Source of the DNA: an uncultured Christensenella sp.
Lineage (GTDB): Bacteria; Bacillota; Clostridia; Christensenellales; UBA1750
NCBI GenBank assembly: GCA_905193155.1
Contig: CAJJNQ010000004.1
Span: forward strand, 29,831-93,830
Reading direction: 5' to 3'
DNA length: 64,000 bases
A model generated the notes under the pieces. That model had not been told where the DNA came from and ran no database searches. It saw nothing but the letters and a program-made list of their open reading frames with translations. Shown here one piece after another: positions 17,738-26,518 of the stretch. The translations under genes and the position numbers were made by a program. How positions within the stretch are numbered: the stretch's first letter is position 1; every line of letters begins with the position of its first letter.

Positions 17738-18919
17738 GTGAAGAGCATGGCAGCAGCCATTGAATTTGGAACCTCCAAGATCGTCACCGTGGTCGGGGAG
17801 GGGAACGGCGAAGGCCCGGCGCAGCTGCTGGGGTTCGGCGTGGTACCCTACGACGGCTACAGCGACGCGCACTGGAACGCCTCGGATGAGGACGTGGATC
17901 AGGCAATTCTGAAATCCGTGCGGGAAGCAGAGCTTTCCTCCGGCAGGGAGATCAAGGAGATCTACGTCGGCGTGCCCGGCGATTTCATTCATCTGGAGCA
18001 GAACGAAGTCACCCTCGAATTGGACGGCGAGCGCCGCATCACGCCCGAAGATGTGGACGATGTGATGAATCTGGCGCTGGACTATAAAAATAAGCAGGAC
18101 GGCGTGATCATCCACCGCAGCCCCGCGTGGTTCACGGTGGACGACCGCAGGACCATGGAGCCCACGGGGCTCAAGGGCAGCGTGGTCAAGTGCATGGCCT
18201 CCTTTGTCATCGCGGACGCGACTTTCCTGGAGGATATGCAGGCCCGCATGGAGGAGCAGGATATCCACATCAACGGCTATCTTTCGCCCGCGCTGGGCGA
18301 GGCGCTGCTGCTCATCCCGCCGGAGGAGCGCGATAAGGTCGCGGTGCTGGTGGACGTTGGCTATCTTTCCACCGAGGTCATGTTCGTGCAGGGCGATGCG
18401 CTGATTCGCCACGAGGTGCTGCCCATGGGCGGCGGCCATCTGGCGGCGGATCTTGCGATGGAGCTTTCCATCACCATGGATATGGCGGAGGAGCTCAAGC
18501 GCAAATATACCTTCGGCATCGGTCAGGATCAGCTCTCCGTCACCGACCCGGACGGCCAGAACGTCTCTTTCCCCAGGGAAACCGTGCTGGCGGTCATCGA
18601 GCCGCGCGTGGCCGAGCTTTCCGACATGGTGCGCGATACCATTGAAAAGTACGCGAGCGAGCTTTCGCAGCGCTCGACGTTCTATATCACCGGCGGCGGC
18701 CTGATCCTGATGCGCGGCGGCAGGGAGACCATCTCCTCCGTCGTCGAGCGCACCTTCAAGGCGCCCACGCCGCCCGCCATCAAGCTCAATTCGCCGGTTT
18801 ATTCCTCGGCGATCGGGCTGCTGGAGCTGGTCTATGAATCGGTTAGCCAGATGGAGGTCAAGCCCTCCGAAAGCACCAGCAAGATCGGTTCTTTCTTCAA
18901 GGCATTCTTTACCAAGTAA
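17738..18919 (+). CDS. ftsA: Cell division protein FtsA
   Basis: The protein has 393 residues if started at GTG 17738 (GGGAGG 11 nt upstream). Actin-fold elements are present: AAAIEFGTSKIVTVV (phosphate 1), an SHS2/1C region with YVGVPGDFIHL, LVDVGYLSTEVMFV (phosphate 2) and the adenosine motif TGGGLILMRG. The end KIGSFFKAFFTK is an amphipathic membrane-targeting helix, the classic FtsA C-terminus. It tethers FtsZ to the membrane. ftsZ follows after 40 bp. Confidence 0.9.
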   Translation: MKSMAAAIEFGTSKIVTVVGEGNGEGPAQLLGFGVVPYDGYSDAHWNASDEDVDQAILKSVREAELSSGREIKEIYVGVPGDFIHLEQNEVTLELDGERRITPEDVDDVMNLALDYKNKQDGVIIHRSPAWFTVDDRRTMEPTGLKGSVVKCMASFVIADATFLEDMQARMEEQDIHINGYLSPALGEALLLIPPEERDKVAVLVDVGYLSTEVMFVQGDALIRHEVLPMGGGHLAADLAMELSITMDMAEELKRKYTFGIGQDQLSVTDPDGQNVSFPRETVLAVIEPRVAELSDMVRDTIEKYASELSQRSTFYITGGGLILMRGGRETISSVVERTFKAPTPPAIKLNSPVYSSAIGLLELVYESVSQMEVKPSESTSKIGSFFKAFFTK

Positions 18920-18959
18920 GCAATCACCATTTTAACGTGAACGGATAGGGGGATTTTCA

Positions 18960-20300
18960 GTGCTGGAATTTGAACAGGAAGTTGCGGCCGGCGCGTGCAT
19001 TAAGGTTGTAGGCTGCGGCGGCGCGGGCAACAACGCCGTCAACCGCATGGTGGAATATGGCCTGCGCGGCGTGGAGTTCGTGTCCATCAATACCGACCGC
19101 CAGGCGCTTTCTCAGTCCAAGGCGGAAAATAAGATCCAGATCGGCGAAAAGCTGACCAAGGGCCTGGGCGCGGGCGCGAAGCCCGAAATCGGCAAGGCTG
19201 CCGCCGACGAGAGCAAGGATGAAATTTCCAAGATGCTCAAGGGCAGCGACCTGGTGTTCATCACCGCCGGCATGGGCGGCGGCACCGGCACGGGCGCGGC
19301 GCCCGTTGTGGCGCAGCTGGCGCGCGAGATGGGCATTCTGACCATCGGCGTGGTGACCAAGCCCTTCCTGTTTGAGGGCCGCCAGAGAATGCTCAATGCC
19401 GAAAAGGGCATCATGGAGCTCAAGGCGCAGGTGGATACCCTCGTGGTCATCCCCAACGACAAGCTCCTTCAGATCGTGGGCAAGAACACCTCCCTGCCCG
19501 ACGCCTTCCGCATGGCGGACGACGTGCTGCGCCAGGGCATTCAGGGCATCTCCGACCTGATCGCGGTGCCCGCGCTGATCAACCTGGACTTTGCGGACGT
19601 CAAGACCATCATGCAGTCCCGCGGCATGGCGCACATGGGCATCGGCATCGGCAAGGGTGAAAACCGCATGGTCGAGGCCGCCAAGCAGGCGATTTCCAGC
19701 CCGCTGCTGGAGACCAGCATCGACGGCGCGAAGGCCGTGCTGATTAACATCACCGGCGGCAACGCCATCGGCATCCTCGAAGTCAACGAGGCCGCGTCCC
19801 TCATCGCTCAGGCCGCCGACCCCGAGGCCAACATCATCTTCGGCGCCGGCATCGACGAGACCTTTGACGACGAGGTGCGCATCACCGTCATCGCCACCGG
19901 TTTCGAGGGCGCGGATTACAACCTGCCCAAGTCCACCGCCGCTGCGCAGCAGCCCGCCCGTCCGGCCGCGCCCGCGCAGAACGACGGCGTGACCGAGCGC
20001 ATCCCCGTCTGGGTTCGTGACGAGCGCTCCGCGCAGCAGCCCCGCCAGAGCCGCTTGCGCGACCTCGGCCAGGAAGCGGAGCCCCAGCAGGAAGCCCCCG
20101 CGGCGCCCGCCGAACAGGAGCAGCCCGTCTCCGCGTTTGATGCGTATCAGGCGCAGCAGACCGCTCAGCCCGTCCGCCCGATGCGCGGCCAGCGCGTGTT
20201 CGGCGAGGAGGAAGACATCCCCGATGCGCCCGCACAGCCCGCGCGCCGTTCCTACAACAACGACGTGCCCGCGTTCCTGCGCCGCAATCCCAAGAAGTAA
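18960..20300 (+). CDS. ftsZ: Cell division GTPase FtsZ
   Basis: The protein has 446 residues from GTG 18960 with a GGGGGA 5-10 nt upstream. The tubulin-like GTP loop GGGTGTGAAPV, the N-terminal VVGCGGAGNNAVNRM, and the synergy loop NLDFADVKTIM are intact. A linker of about 110 residues rich in Gln/Ala/Pro leads to the C-terminal peptide DVPAFLRRNPKK, which matches the conserved FtsA/SepF-binding IPAFLRR type. It forms the Z ring. It closes the dcw unit; a terminator follows. Confidence 0.97.
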   Translation: MLEFEQEVAAGACIKVVGCGGAGNNAVNRMVEYGLRGVEFVSINTDRQALSQSKAENKIQIGEKLTKGLGAGAKPEIGKAAADESKDEISKMLKGSDLVFITAGMGGGTGTGAAPVVAQLAREMGILTIGVVTKPFLFEGRQRMLNAEKGIMELKAQVDTLVVIPNDKLLQIVGKNTSLPDAFRMADDVLRQGIQGISDLIAVPALINLDFADVKTIMQSRGMAHMGIGIGKGENRMVEAAKQAISSPLLETSIDGAKAVLINITGGNAIGILEVNEAASLIAQAADPEANIIFGAGIDETFDDEVRITVIATGFEGADYNLPKSTAAAQQPARPAAPAQNDGVTERIPVWVRDERSAQQPRQSRLRDLGQEAEPQQEAPAAPAEQEQPVSAFDAYQAQQTAQPVRPMRGQRVFGEEEDIPDAPAQPARRSYNNDVPAFLRRNPKK

Positions 20301-20313
20301 AAGCAGATTCACC

Positions 20314-20352
20314 ATCCCGTCACGCAGTATTCCTGCGAGGCGGGATTTTTTT
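20314..20352 (+). terminator. Terminator after ftsZ
   Basis: ATCCCG (20314-20319) pairs with CGGGAT (20341-20346); an inner CGCAG/CTGCG helix extends it, then seven T. Confidence 0.8.
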
Positions 20353-20363
20353 GCGCCCATGCG

Positions 20364-20392
20364 TTGACAATCTTATTAACGTGTGCTATCCT
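20364..20392 (+). promoter_or_regulatory. Sigma-A promoter of the BlaI-like repressor/M56 unit
   Basis: Consensus TTGACA (20364-20369), 17-bp spacer, TATCCT (20387-20392). Related TTATTAACG and TTGTTAACG words flank the -10 and could be repressor half-sites, but no clean palindrome is seen. Confidence 0.75.
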
Positions 20393-20425
20393 ATCGGTAG
20401 ACAAGTTGTTAACGGAGGAAAGCCC

Positions 20426-20800
20426 ATGGATGAACATCGGAATGTGACCGACAGCGAGTGGAAAATCATGGATCAGCTCTGGAAAAACGGTGAGATGACC
20501 ATGGCGCAGATCACCAGGGCGCTGGAGGAGGAGACGGGTTGGAGCAAGCATACCGTGATCTCGCTCCTCAAGCGCATGTGTCAGAAGGGCAGCGCCGAAA
20601 TCGTGCCCGAAACCAGCCCCATGCGCTACCGCGCGCTGATCTCCCGCAAAGACGCTGTGCGGCAGGAGACCAGCAGCGTGGTCAACCGCATCTTCGGCGG
20701 GCGCAGCGCCCTGCTCATCAGCGAGCTGGTGCAGCAGGATGATTTGACCGACGAGGAAATCGACGACCTGATGCGCATCCTCGAAGCGCACAGAAAGTGA
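20426..20800 (+). CDS. BlaI/MecI/CopY-family repressor
   Basis: The protein has 124 residues. The winged helix of the BlaI family is clear: VTDSEWKIMDQLWKNGEMTMAQI, then SKHTVISLLKRMCQKG, and a dimerisation tail with SRKDAVRQE and FGGRSALLISELV. AACGGAGG is about 7 nt before the ATG at 20426. In beta-lactam systems such repressors are cleaved after a membrane M56 sensor receives a signal, and here an M56 protein follows after 7 bp, so the pair probably forms a self-regulated sensor-repressor unit. No beta-lactamase or PBP2a gene is adjacent, so the target is unknown. Confidence 0.88.
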   Translation: MDEHRNVTDSEWKIMDQLWKNGEMTMAQITRALEEETGWSKHTVISLLKRMCQKGSAEIVPETSPMRYRALISRKDAVRQETSSVVNRIFGGRSALLISELVQQDDLTDEEIDDLMRILEAHRK

Positions 20801-20807
20801 GGACGAT

Positions 20808-23411
20808 ATGAAAACCCTGCTCGTGATGAGCGTCACCGGCGGACTGCTGGCGCTGACCGTGATGGCGGTGCGCGCAGCCTGCGGCAAACGGCTCGATCCG
20901 CGCGTGACGGCGGCGCTGTGGCTGCCCGTGGCGCTGTGTTTGCTTGTACCGCTGCGCGTGCCCAGCACCGTCAGTGTGCTCAACCTGCCCGCCGCGGCGC
21001 GCGTGGAGCAAACTGTGCAGACGGTGCAGCAGCAATCGGAAAACACATTGGGCGCGGTTGCATTTATGACCACAGCCCCGGCGGCGCAGCCTTCCGCACC
21101 GGCACGGGATAACGCGAACCCGCCGTCCTCCGCCGGAGATCCCGCGCCGGAGAAAGCGCTGAACACCCATAGCTTCCGTATGCCCACCCTTTCACAGATT
21201 TTGACGGGCGTCTGGCTGCTCGGAGCGGCCGTTGCCACGGCGTATATCGCGCTGGTCAATGCGAAGTTCGCCGGGCGCGTCCGCCGCTCGCAGCGGCCGG
21301 TGGAGCTGCTGCCGCAGGAAAAGCGGCTGCTCGGCAAAACGCAGGTCTTTGTCTCCCGCGCAGTGCCCTCGCCCTGCCTGATGAACCCGCTGCGCCCCAA
21401 GATCATCGTCACGCCCGCCGTGCTGAACGACCCGGACCGCATGCGGCACGTCCTGGCGCATGAGCTTTCCCACAAAAAGCGGGGTGACCTCTGGTGGGCG
21501 GTGCTGCGCAGCATCGTGCTGATCGTGCATTGGTTCAATCCCGTGGTGTGGATCGCCGCGTCCGTCAGCCGTGCGGACAGCGAGAACGCCTGCGACGTGC
21601 GCGCCATTGCGCTGTTGGGCGAGGATCAGCGGCTGGAATACGGCAAAACGCTGCTCTCCTTCCTGCGCGGCAAGCCCCGCGCGGGCAGCCTGGTCAACGC
21701 CGCCACCACCATGGCGCAGAGCAAGCAGCAGCTGAGGAGGCGCATTTCCCTGATTGCAAAAAAGAAGAAGTTTACGCTCGTGGCCGCCGTGCTGGCGATT
21801 GTGCTGGTGCTGACGGGCTGCGCTGTGACCATGACCGGCCCTGCGCAGCATGATTCCGCTGCGCCTTCGGCTTCTCCCGCCGAAACGCCGCAGTCCGCCG
21901 ATGCGGACGTTCCCGAAAGCATCCGCGCGCAGATGCGGCGCATCGAAGAGAACACGAACCTGACCTTTCAGGATATGCTCCCCGACGCGCTGCCCGAAGC
22001 GGAAGGCGTAACGTTCTACGGCCGGCAGACCGCCGGTGCGGAGACGATTTATCTGCTGGGTGAAGCGCAGGACGGCGCGAGTCTGCCGGAGCTTGTGGGC
22101 AGCGCGCAGATTGCCGTAAACTTTTCGGAGAGCCTGCGGCTGTATGTGGTGCAGGACGCGGACGGCGCGCTGCAAACGGCGATTTCTCTGCTGGTAGACG
22201 ATCGCCCCGATTGGGTGATCGCGCAGATGAATGCGCTGGAAGCTGCCGTAGAGCCGGAGGTTTCGGGCTTTACCAGCCTCTCTTCGGAGGAGGCGCAGAC
22301 GCTTGTGCCCGCGCTGGAGGGGGATTTCACCTGCTTTGCGCGGCGCAGCGCCGAGGGCGATACCTACCTCATCGCGGTGGGCAAGCCGGGGCTGGACGTT
22401 GCCAACGCCGAGGGCGAGATGCTGTGGAACGTCTATTACACCTCCGGCGCGGAGGATATGACTGATGAGGCGATCCTGACGCAGACGGTCGTCAACTCGG
22501 AGGGGGTAAACGATCTGTGCAGCTATCACCTCGACGGCGCGCAGGCGGCGGTGTGGCTCGACACCGACGATGCCCCCAACAAGAACACCTTTCTGATCCT
22601 CGTTTCCTCCGACAATCCCGTGATGCATTACGCCCTGAACGGCCGACTTTCCGCCTACCGCTACGCGAAAACCATGGGCATGAGCATCGAGCAGCCCCGG
22701 AGCACGCCCTATGCCTCCGTCCATTATCTGACGCAGGAATCCCTGGAGAAAACCGGACTTTATGATCCGTATACTTACTTCTTTGAGCTGGACGGCGAAG
22801 GCAGGGAGCTGGCGGATGCGCTCGATGCCGCGGAGGTCAAGCTGTTTGCCGACGGCATCTCGGTGGATTGGGAGCACAATCTCGATACCTTTGATTACAT
22901 CTACACCGATAAGGCGACGTATTCGCTGGGCAGCCGGTATATCCGCGTGTCGAAGGATTACAGTGTCCTCGGCGTGATCGAGGATGAGGCGCTCATCGAG
23001 CGGATGCGGGCGCTGTTTGAGCAGCGCGTCGGGTTTGACCCGCTGCTCGACATCGCGCAGTGGGCGAGCGAAGGCAGCTTCACCTCGGCCACACTGAATG
23101 ACGGCGCGATTCGGTCTAATCAGGCGAACAATCAGAATGATTTCCAGATGGAGGGCCAGACCGTGACGGATGCGGAAAGCCTTGCCGCCCTGCAAAAACT
23201 GCTCAGCCGCGCGACCTATCTCGGCGGCGGCGCGGGCTGCCCCTTCGGGGACTTCCTGACCGTGACCCGCGACGACGGGCAGACGCTGACGATCTCCGTC
23301 GCCACCGATAGCTGCGGTGCGCTCTGCTATAACGGCAACAGTTACTACAACTACGGCAAACAGGAGAAACTCAAGGCAATTTTCCCTGAATGGGACCTCG
23401 GCTGGGAGTAA
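20808..23411 (+). CDS. M56-family (BlaR1/MecR1-like) membrane metalloprotease with large unrecognised outer domain
   Basis: The protein has 867 residues. Membrane segments surround a cytoplasmic zinc-peptidase with HELSHKKRGD (metal and catalytic residues) and SENACDVRA (third ligand region). After the last membrane segment (around residues 323-342, ending LVLTGCAV, which could also serve as a lipobox) there are about 520 extracellular residues. In BlaR1/MecR1 this part is a penicillin-binding domain; I see no SxxK-SxN-KTG set here, so this is not a beta-lactam sensor of that kind. The region seems to contain two or three alpha/beta units without family I can name. It is coupled to the repressor just upstream and ends at a terminator. 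Confidence 0.82.
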   Translation: MKTLLVMSVTGGLLALTVMAVRAACGKRLDPRVTAALWLPVALCLLVPLRVPSTVSVLNLPAAARVEQTVQTVQQQSENTLGAVAFMTTAPAAQPSAPARDNANPPSSAGDPAPEKALNTHSFRMPTLSQILTGVWLLGAAVATAYIALVNAKFAGRVRRSQRPVELLPQEKRLLGKTQVFVSRAVPSPCLMNPLRPKIIVTPAVLNDPDRMRHVLAHELSHKKRGDLWWAVLRSIVLIVHWFNPVVWIAASVSRADSENACDVRAIALLGEDQRLEYGKTLLSFLRGKPRAGSLVNAATTMAQSKQQLRRRISLIAKKKKFTLVAAVLAIVLVLTGCAVTMTGPAQHDSAAPSASPAETPQSADADVPESIRAQMRRIEENTNLTFQDMLPDALPEAEGVTFYGRQTAGAETIYLLGEAQDGASLPELVGSAQIAVNFSESLRLYVVQDADGALQTAISLLVDDRPDWVIAQMNALEAAVEPEVSGFTSLSSEEAQTLVPALEGDFTCFARRSAEGDTYLIAVGKPGLDVANAEGEMLWNVYYTSGAEDMTDEAILTQTVVNSEGVNDLCSYHLDGAQAAVWLDTDDAPNKNTFLILVSSDNPVMHYALNGRLSAYRYAKTMGMSIEQPRSTPYASVHYLTQESLEKTGLYDPYTYFFELDGEGRELADALDAAEVKLFADGISVDWEHNLDTFDYIYTDKATYSLGSRYIRVSKDYSVLGVIEDEALIERMRALFEQRVGFDPLLDIAQWASEGSFTSATLNDGAIRSNQANNQNDFQMEGQTVTDAESLAALQKLLSRATYLGGGAGCPFGDFLTVTRDDGQTLTISVATDSCGALCYNGNSYYNYGKQEKLKAIFPEWDLGWE

Positions 23412-23427
23412 ATCCTCATAAAAACTT

Positions 23428-23474
23428 AAAAAGACCGCTCGGACTGCGAAAAATGCAGCCGGGGCGGTCTTTTT
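23428..23474 (+). terminator. Terminator after the M56 sensor gene
   Basis: AAAAAGACCGC (23428-23438) and GCGGTCTTTTT (23464-23474) form a stem closed by T residues; an inner GCAT/ATGC-type helix can fold in the loop. Confidence 0.8.
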
Positions 23475-23571
23475 GTATGCCATAGAACATAAATTGCAAA
23501 ACGGATCAACAGAAAATTCGCTGCAATGCGGGTATATTGATAGGCACAACCAAACAAAAGGGGGCGGCGGC

Positions 23572-24327
23572 ATGACGGTGAGCATCGAGGGCTTTGTGTT
23601 GCAGAACCTTTTGATGAATGCGCTGATCCTGATCCTGGCAGCGCGGTTGGCGGGCGTGCGCGCGGGAAAGCTGCGCATCGGGCTTGCGTCAGCGCTCGGC
23701 TGCGGATATGCGGTGTGCGCGTATCTGCCGTGGGGCAGACCGCTGCTGGGACTGCTGCCGCGCACGGCGGCCTGCGCCGGCATGACGCTGCTGTTGTGCG
23801 GCGGGCGGCTTGGGCGGGAATGGAGACGCACGGTGCGCGCCTTTGCCTTCATCTGGATCTCCACGGCACTGCTCGGCGGCACAGGCGCGGGGCTGATGTA
23901 TCTGCTGGGCGCGCGCGGTTACGGCCCGTTGGCCGCGCTGGGCACAGCGGCGTTGGGCGGAGGAGCGCTGATTGCGCTGACGGCGGCGCGCAACCGAAAA
24001 ATGAGCAGCCGCACGGCGCTGCTGACGGTGCAGCGGGCGGGACGGCGCGTGAGCCTTGTCGCCATTGTGGACACGGGCAACGCGCTGGTGGAGCCGCTGA
24101 GCAACCTGCCGGTGATCGTGGTGGAAAAGGACGCGCTTTCCGGCGTTGCGGGCGGCAGGATGCGCGCGGTGCCATTCACCTCGGTGGGCGGCGGCGGCGT
24201 GCTTTCTGCTTTCGCACCGGACAGCGTGCGCGTGGACGGGCGGGAGGTGGAGGCCTTTGTGGCGGTATACGACGGCGTGCTCAACACCGAAGGGCGCGCG
24301 CTGATTCCGGGGAGGTGCATGGGATGA
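23572..24327 (+). CDS. spoIIGA: Sporulation sigma-E processing peptidase SpoIIGA
   Basis: The protein has 251 residues from ATG 23572 (GGGGGCGG just upstream), somewhat shorter than the usual 300. Five hydrophobic segments fill residues 1-140. A cytoplasmic aspartic-protease half follows with VDTGNALVEPLSNLPVIVVEK, where DTGN is the active-site motif, and the second flap region VPFTSVGGGGVLSAFAP. SpoIIGA cleaves the pro-sequence of sigma-E in the mother cell after activation by SpoIIR from the forespore. sigE overlaps its stop codon by four bases (ATGA), the normal gene pair. Confidence 0.92.
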   Translation: MTVSIEGFVLQNLLMNALILILAARLAGVRAGKLRIGLASALGCGYAVCAYLPWGRPLLGLLPRTAACAGMTLLLCGGRLGREWRRTVRAFAFIWISTALLGGTGAGLMYLLGARGYGPLAALGTAALGGGALIALTAARNRKMSSRTALLTVQRAGRRVSLVAIVDTGNALVEPLSNLPVIVVEKDALSGVAGGRMRAVPFTSVGGGGVLSAFAPDSVRVDGREVEAFVAVYDGVLNTEGRALIPGRCMG

Positions 24328-25031
24328 AAAAGGGATTTTTTCGGGAGATATGGCGAAAAATATTGCGGTTCTTGTGCGGCGGAAGGTTGGATTACATCGG
24401 CGGCGGACAGAGCCTGCCCGCGCCGTTTACGCGCGAGGAGGAGGAAGCGGTCATGCAGGCGCTGCGCAGCGGGGACGAGAGTGTGCGGGAGGGGCTGATC
24501 GAGCACAACCTGCGGCTGGTGGTCTATATCGCCAGAAAGTTTGAAAACACCGGCGTGGGCGTGGACGACCTGATCTCCATCGGCTCAATCGGGCTGATCA
24601 AGGCAGTGAGCACTTTTGATGCGCACAAAAAGATCAAATTGGCAACCTACGCTTCGCGCTGCATCGAAAACGAGATTCTGATGTATCTGCGCCGATACAG
24701 CCGCACGAAGCAGGAGGTCAGCTTTGACGAGCCGCTCAACGTCGATTGGGACGGCAACGAGCTGCTGCTCTCGGACGTGATGGGCACCGATCCTGATCTG
24801 GTGGGGAGAGAGCTGGAAATGGAGAACGACCGCCGCGAGCTGCACGAGGCCATCGGGCGGCTCAGTCCGCGCGAAAAGCGCATCATGCAGATGCGCTTCG
24901 GCCTGAATGGCCAGCAGGAAAGAACCCAGCGCGAGGTCGCGGAAACCCTCGGCATTTCACAATCCTACATTTCTCGACTGGAAAAGCGCATCTTGAAACG
25001 ATTGCGCGGTGAGATGAGCGCAAAAATGTAG
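24324..25031 (+). CDS. sigE: RNA polymerase sigma-E factor (mother cell), pro-protein
   Basis: The protein has 235 residues and overlaps spoIIGA by ATGA at 24324. About 25 N-terminal residues, basic and hydrophobic (MKKGFFREIWRKILRFL), form the membrane-associated pro-sequence removed by SpoIIGA. Sigma-70 regions follow: region 2 with DDLISIGSIGLIKAVSTFD and the YASRCIENEILMYLRR helix, and region 4 with TQREVAETLGISQSYISRLEKRILKRL. It directs early mother-cell transcription in sporulation. Confidence 0.95.
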   Translation: MKKGFFREIWRKILRFLCGGRLDYIGGGQSLPAPFTREEEEAVMQALRSGDESVREGLIEHNLRLVVYIARKFENTGVGVDDLISIGSIGLIKAVSTFDAHKKIKLATYASRCIENEILMYLRRYSRTKQEVSFDEPLNVDWDGNELLLSDVMGTDPDLVGRELEMENDRRELHEAIGRLSPREKRIMQMRFGLNGQQERTQREVAETLGISQSYISRLEKRILKRLRGEMSAKM

Positions 25032-25107
25032 ACAAATCAATGAATTGTTTGCGAGGCAGCGTATAAAATTAGAAAGGAAGTACAAAAATAACAGTGCTGG
25101 CGGTGAG

Positions 25108-25176
25108 ATGAAGCTTGCAGAAAACGCATTCCTTCGTCCTCCGGGCAAAAACAAGAAGAGGCGGAGGGAAACCTGA
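25108..25176 (+). CDS. Possible 22-residue leader ORF coupled to sigG
   Basis: An ATG at 25108 opens a 22-codon frame (MKLAENAFLRPPGKNKKRRRET) whose TGA (25174-25176) overlaps the sigG ATG as TGATG. The SD-like GGTGAG directly abuts the ATG, which is poor spacing, so translation is doubtful. If real it would couple translation of sigG to upstream reading. The alternative is chance. Confidence 0.2.
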   Translation: MKLAENAFLRPPGKNKKRRRET

Positions 25177-25949
25177 TGGCACTGAACAAAGTGGATCTTT
25201 GCGGCGTGGATACCTCCAAGCTGCCCGTGCTGACGAACGCGGAGATGAAAAAGCTGTTTGAGCGCATCGCGGCGGGCGACGAAACGGCGCGCGAGGAGTT
25301 TGTCGGCGGCAACCTACGACTGGTGCTGTCGGTGGTGCAGCGCTTTGCGGGCCGCGGCGAGATGATGGACGATCTGTTCCAGGTGGGCTGCATCGGCCTG
25401 ATGAAATCCATCGACAATTTCGACACGACTTTGGGCGTGCGATTTTCGACCTACGCCGTGCCCATGATCATCGGGGAGATTCGCCGCTATCTGCGCGACA
25501 ACAACGCCATCCGTGTCAGCCGGTCGCTGCGGGACGTCGCCTATAAGGCCATGCAGGCGCGCGAAAAGCTCGGCGCGCAGCTGGGGCAGGAGCCCACCGT
25601 CCGGCAGATCGCCGAGAGCCTTGATTTGAAGGAAGAGGACGTGGTGATGGCGCTGGACGCCATTCAGGAGCCGATGTCCCTCAACGAGCCGATCAACCGC
25701 GATAACGGCGATGCGCTCTACGTCATGGATCAGATTCGGGACGAAAGCGGCGGCGAAGAGGAATGGGCGCGCAGCCTCGCTTTGCGCAACGCGATGGATC
25801 GCCTGAGCGAACGCGAGCGGAAGATCGTGCGGATGCGCTTTTTCGGCGGCTGCACGCAGATGGAGGTCGCAGAGGAAATCGGCATCTCACAGGCGCAGGT
25901 TTCCCGGCTGGAAAAGACTGCGCTGCAACACATGCGCAAATACGTTTGA
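25176..25949 (+). CDS. sigG: RNA polymerase sigma-G factor (forespore)
   Basis: The protein has 257 residues. The N-terminus NKVDLCGVDTSKLPVLTNAEM is the conserved sigma-G leader that the anti-sigma factor Gin (CsfB) recognises. Region 2 (DDLFQVGCIGLMKSIDNFDTT, FSTYAVPMIIGEIRRYLRD), region 3 and region 4 (CTQMEVAEEIGISQAQVSRLEKTAL) are complete. GGCGGAGGG is 7 nt before the ATG. It drives late forespore genes. GTATA at 25061 resembles a sigma-F/G -35, but the matching -10 is not convincing, so read-through from sigE remains possible, as in B. subtilis. Confidence 0.96.
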   Translation: MALNKVDLCGVDTSKLPVLTNAEMKKLFERIAAGDETAREEFVGGNLRLVLSVVQRFAGRGEMMDDLFQVGCIGLMKSIDNFDTTLGVRFSTYAVPMIIGEIRRYLRDNNAIRVSRSLRDVAYKAMQAREKLGAQLGQEPTVRQIAESLDLKEEDVVMALDAIQEPMSLNEPINRDNGDALYVMDQIRDESGGEEEWARSLALRNAMDRLSERERKIVRMRFFGGCTQMEVAEEIGISQAQVSRLEKTALQHMRKYV

Positions 25950-26042
25950 GCCAAGCGACAGAAAATCGAATGAATTTAGGCGCTGCGGGCATAGAAATGC
26001 TGTGCGGGCGCTGTTTTTTTGAGCGAAAAGGGGGAGAGCACC

Positions 26043-26300
26043 ATGACCTATACGCAGCTGAAGCAGAAAGAAGTCGTCAATACCTGCGACGGGGCAAAGC
26101 TGGGAAACGTCTGCGACCTCGATCTTTCGCCGGACGGGCGGATTCTGGCGCTGATCGTGCCGGGGCTTTTTTCGCTCTCCGGCATGTTCAAGGGCGGGGG
26201 CGAAACCATTCCCTGGGATGCGGTGGCGATGATGGGCGAGGATGTGATACTGGTCAATCTCCCCGCGCAGGCAGGGCGGAGAGGCCGAAAGGAAGGCTGA
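26043..26300 (+). CDS. YlmC/YmxH-family PRC-barrel protein
   Basis: The small 85-residue protein has a PRC-barrel pattern: YTQLKQKEVVNTCDGAKLGNVCDLDLSPDGRILALIVPG and a closing EDVILVNL strand. This family (YlmC in B. subtilis, YmxH) is nearly always close to sigG or to sporulation/division genes in Firmicutes; its role is unknown. GGGGGAG precedes the ATG at 26043, which is preferred over an upstream GTG at 26019. A terminator-like hairpin follows. Confidence 0.85.
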   Translation: MTYTQLKQKEVVNTCDGAKLGNVCDLDLSPDGRILALIVPGLFSLSGMFKGGGETIPWDAVAMMGEDVILVNLPAQAGRRGRKEG

Positions 26301-26308
26301 AGCAGGAG

Positions 26309-26347
26309 AGGAGGACGGGCGGCGAAACGCCCGCTCTTCTTTTATAT
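26309..26347 (+). terminator. Probable terminator after the YlmC-like gene
   Basis: GC-rich hairpin around GGGCG (26317-26321) and CGCCC (26328-26332), flanked by GAGG and CTCTTC arms and followed by TTCTTTTAT. The flanking arms pair imperfectly. Confidence 0.6.
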
Positions 26348-26487
26348 TTATAGAATAGATGGATTGCAAAGCGACGGCGCGGCCGTTCTTCCTGCGGCGG
26401 AGCGAGGAGTTTCTGTCCGCTGTGCGGAAAAAAACGGGCGAAAACCATCCGCGGGGTAGAAAAGTTAACAAAGTTTCCGCAAAAGGG

Positions 26488-26516
26488 TTTACGGTGGAAG
26501 AAAAAGACGCTATAAT
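26488..26516 (+). promoter_or_regulatory. Sigma-A promoter of nrdR
   Basis: TTTACG (26488-26493), 17-bp spacer, perfect TATAAT (26511-26516); start predicted near 26523. Confidence 0.75.
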
Positions 26517-26518
26517 AG

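Noticed and set aside
20808..23411. Beta-lactam resistance sensor
   Set aside because: The outer part has no penicillin-binding SxxK, SxN and KTG set, and no beta-lactamase or PBP2a gene is adjacent.
25061..25090. Sigma-F/G promoter upstream of sigG
   Set aside because: GTATA resembles a -35, but the -10 region ACAAAAATA does not match CATnnTA well enough to list.
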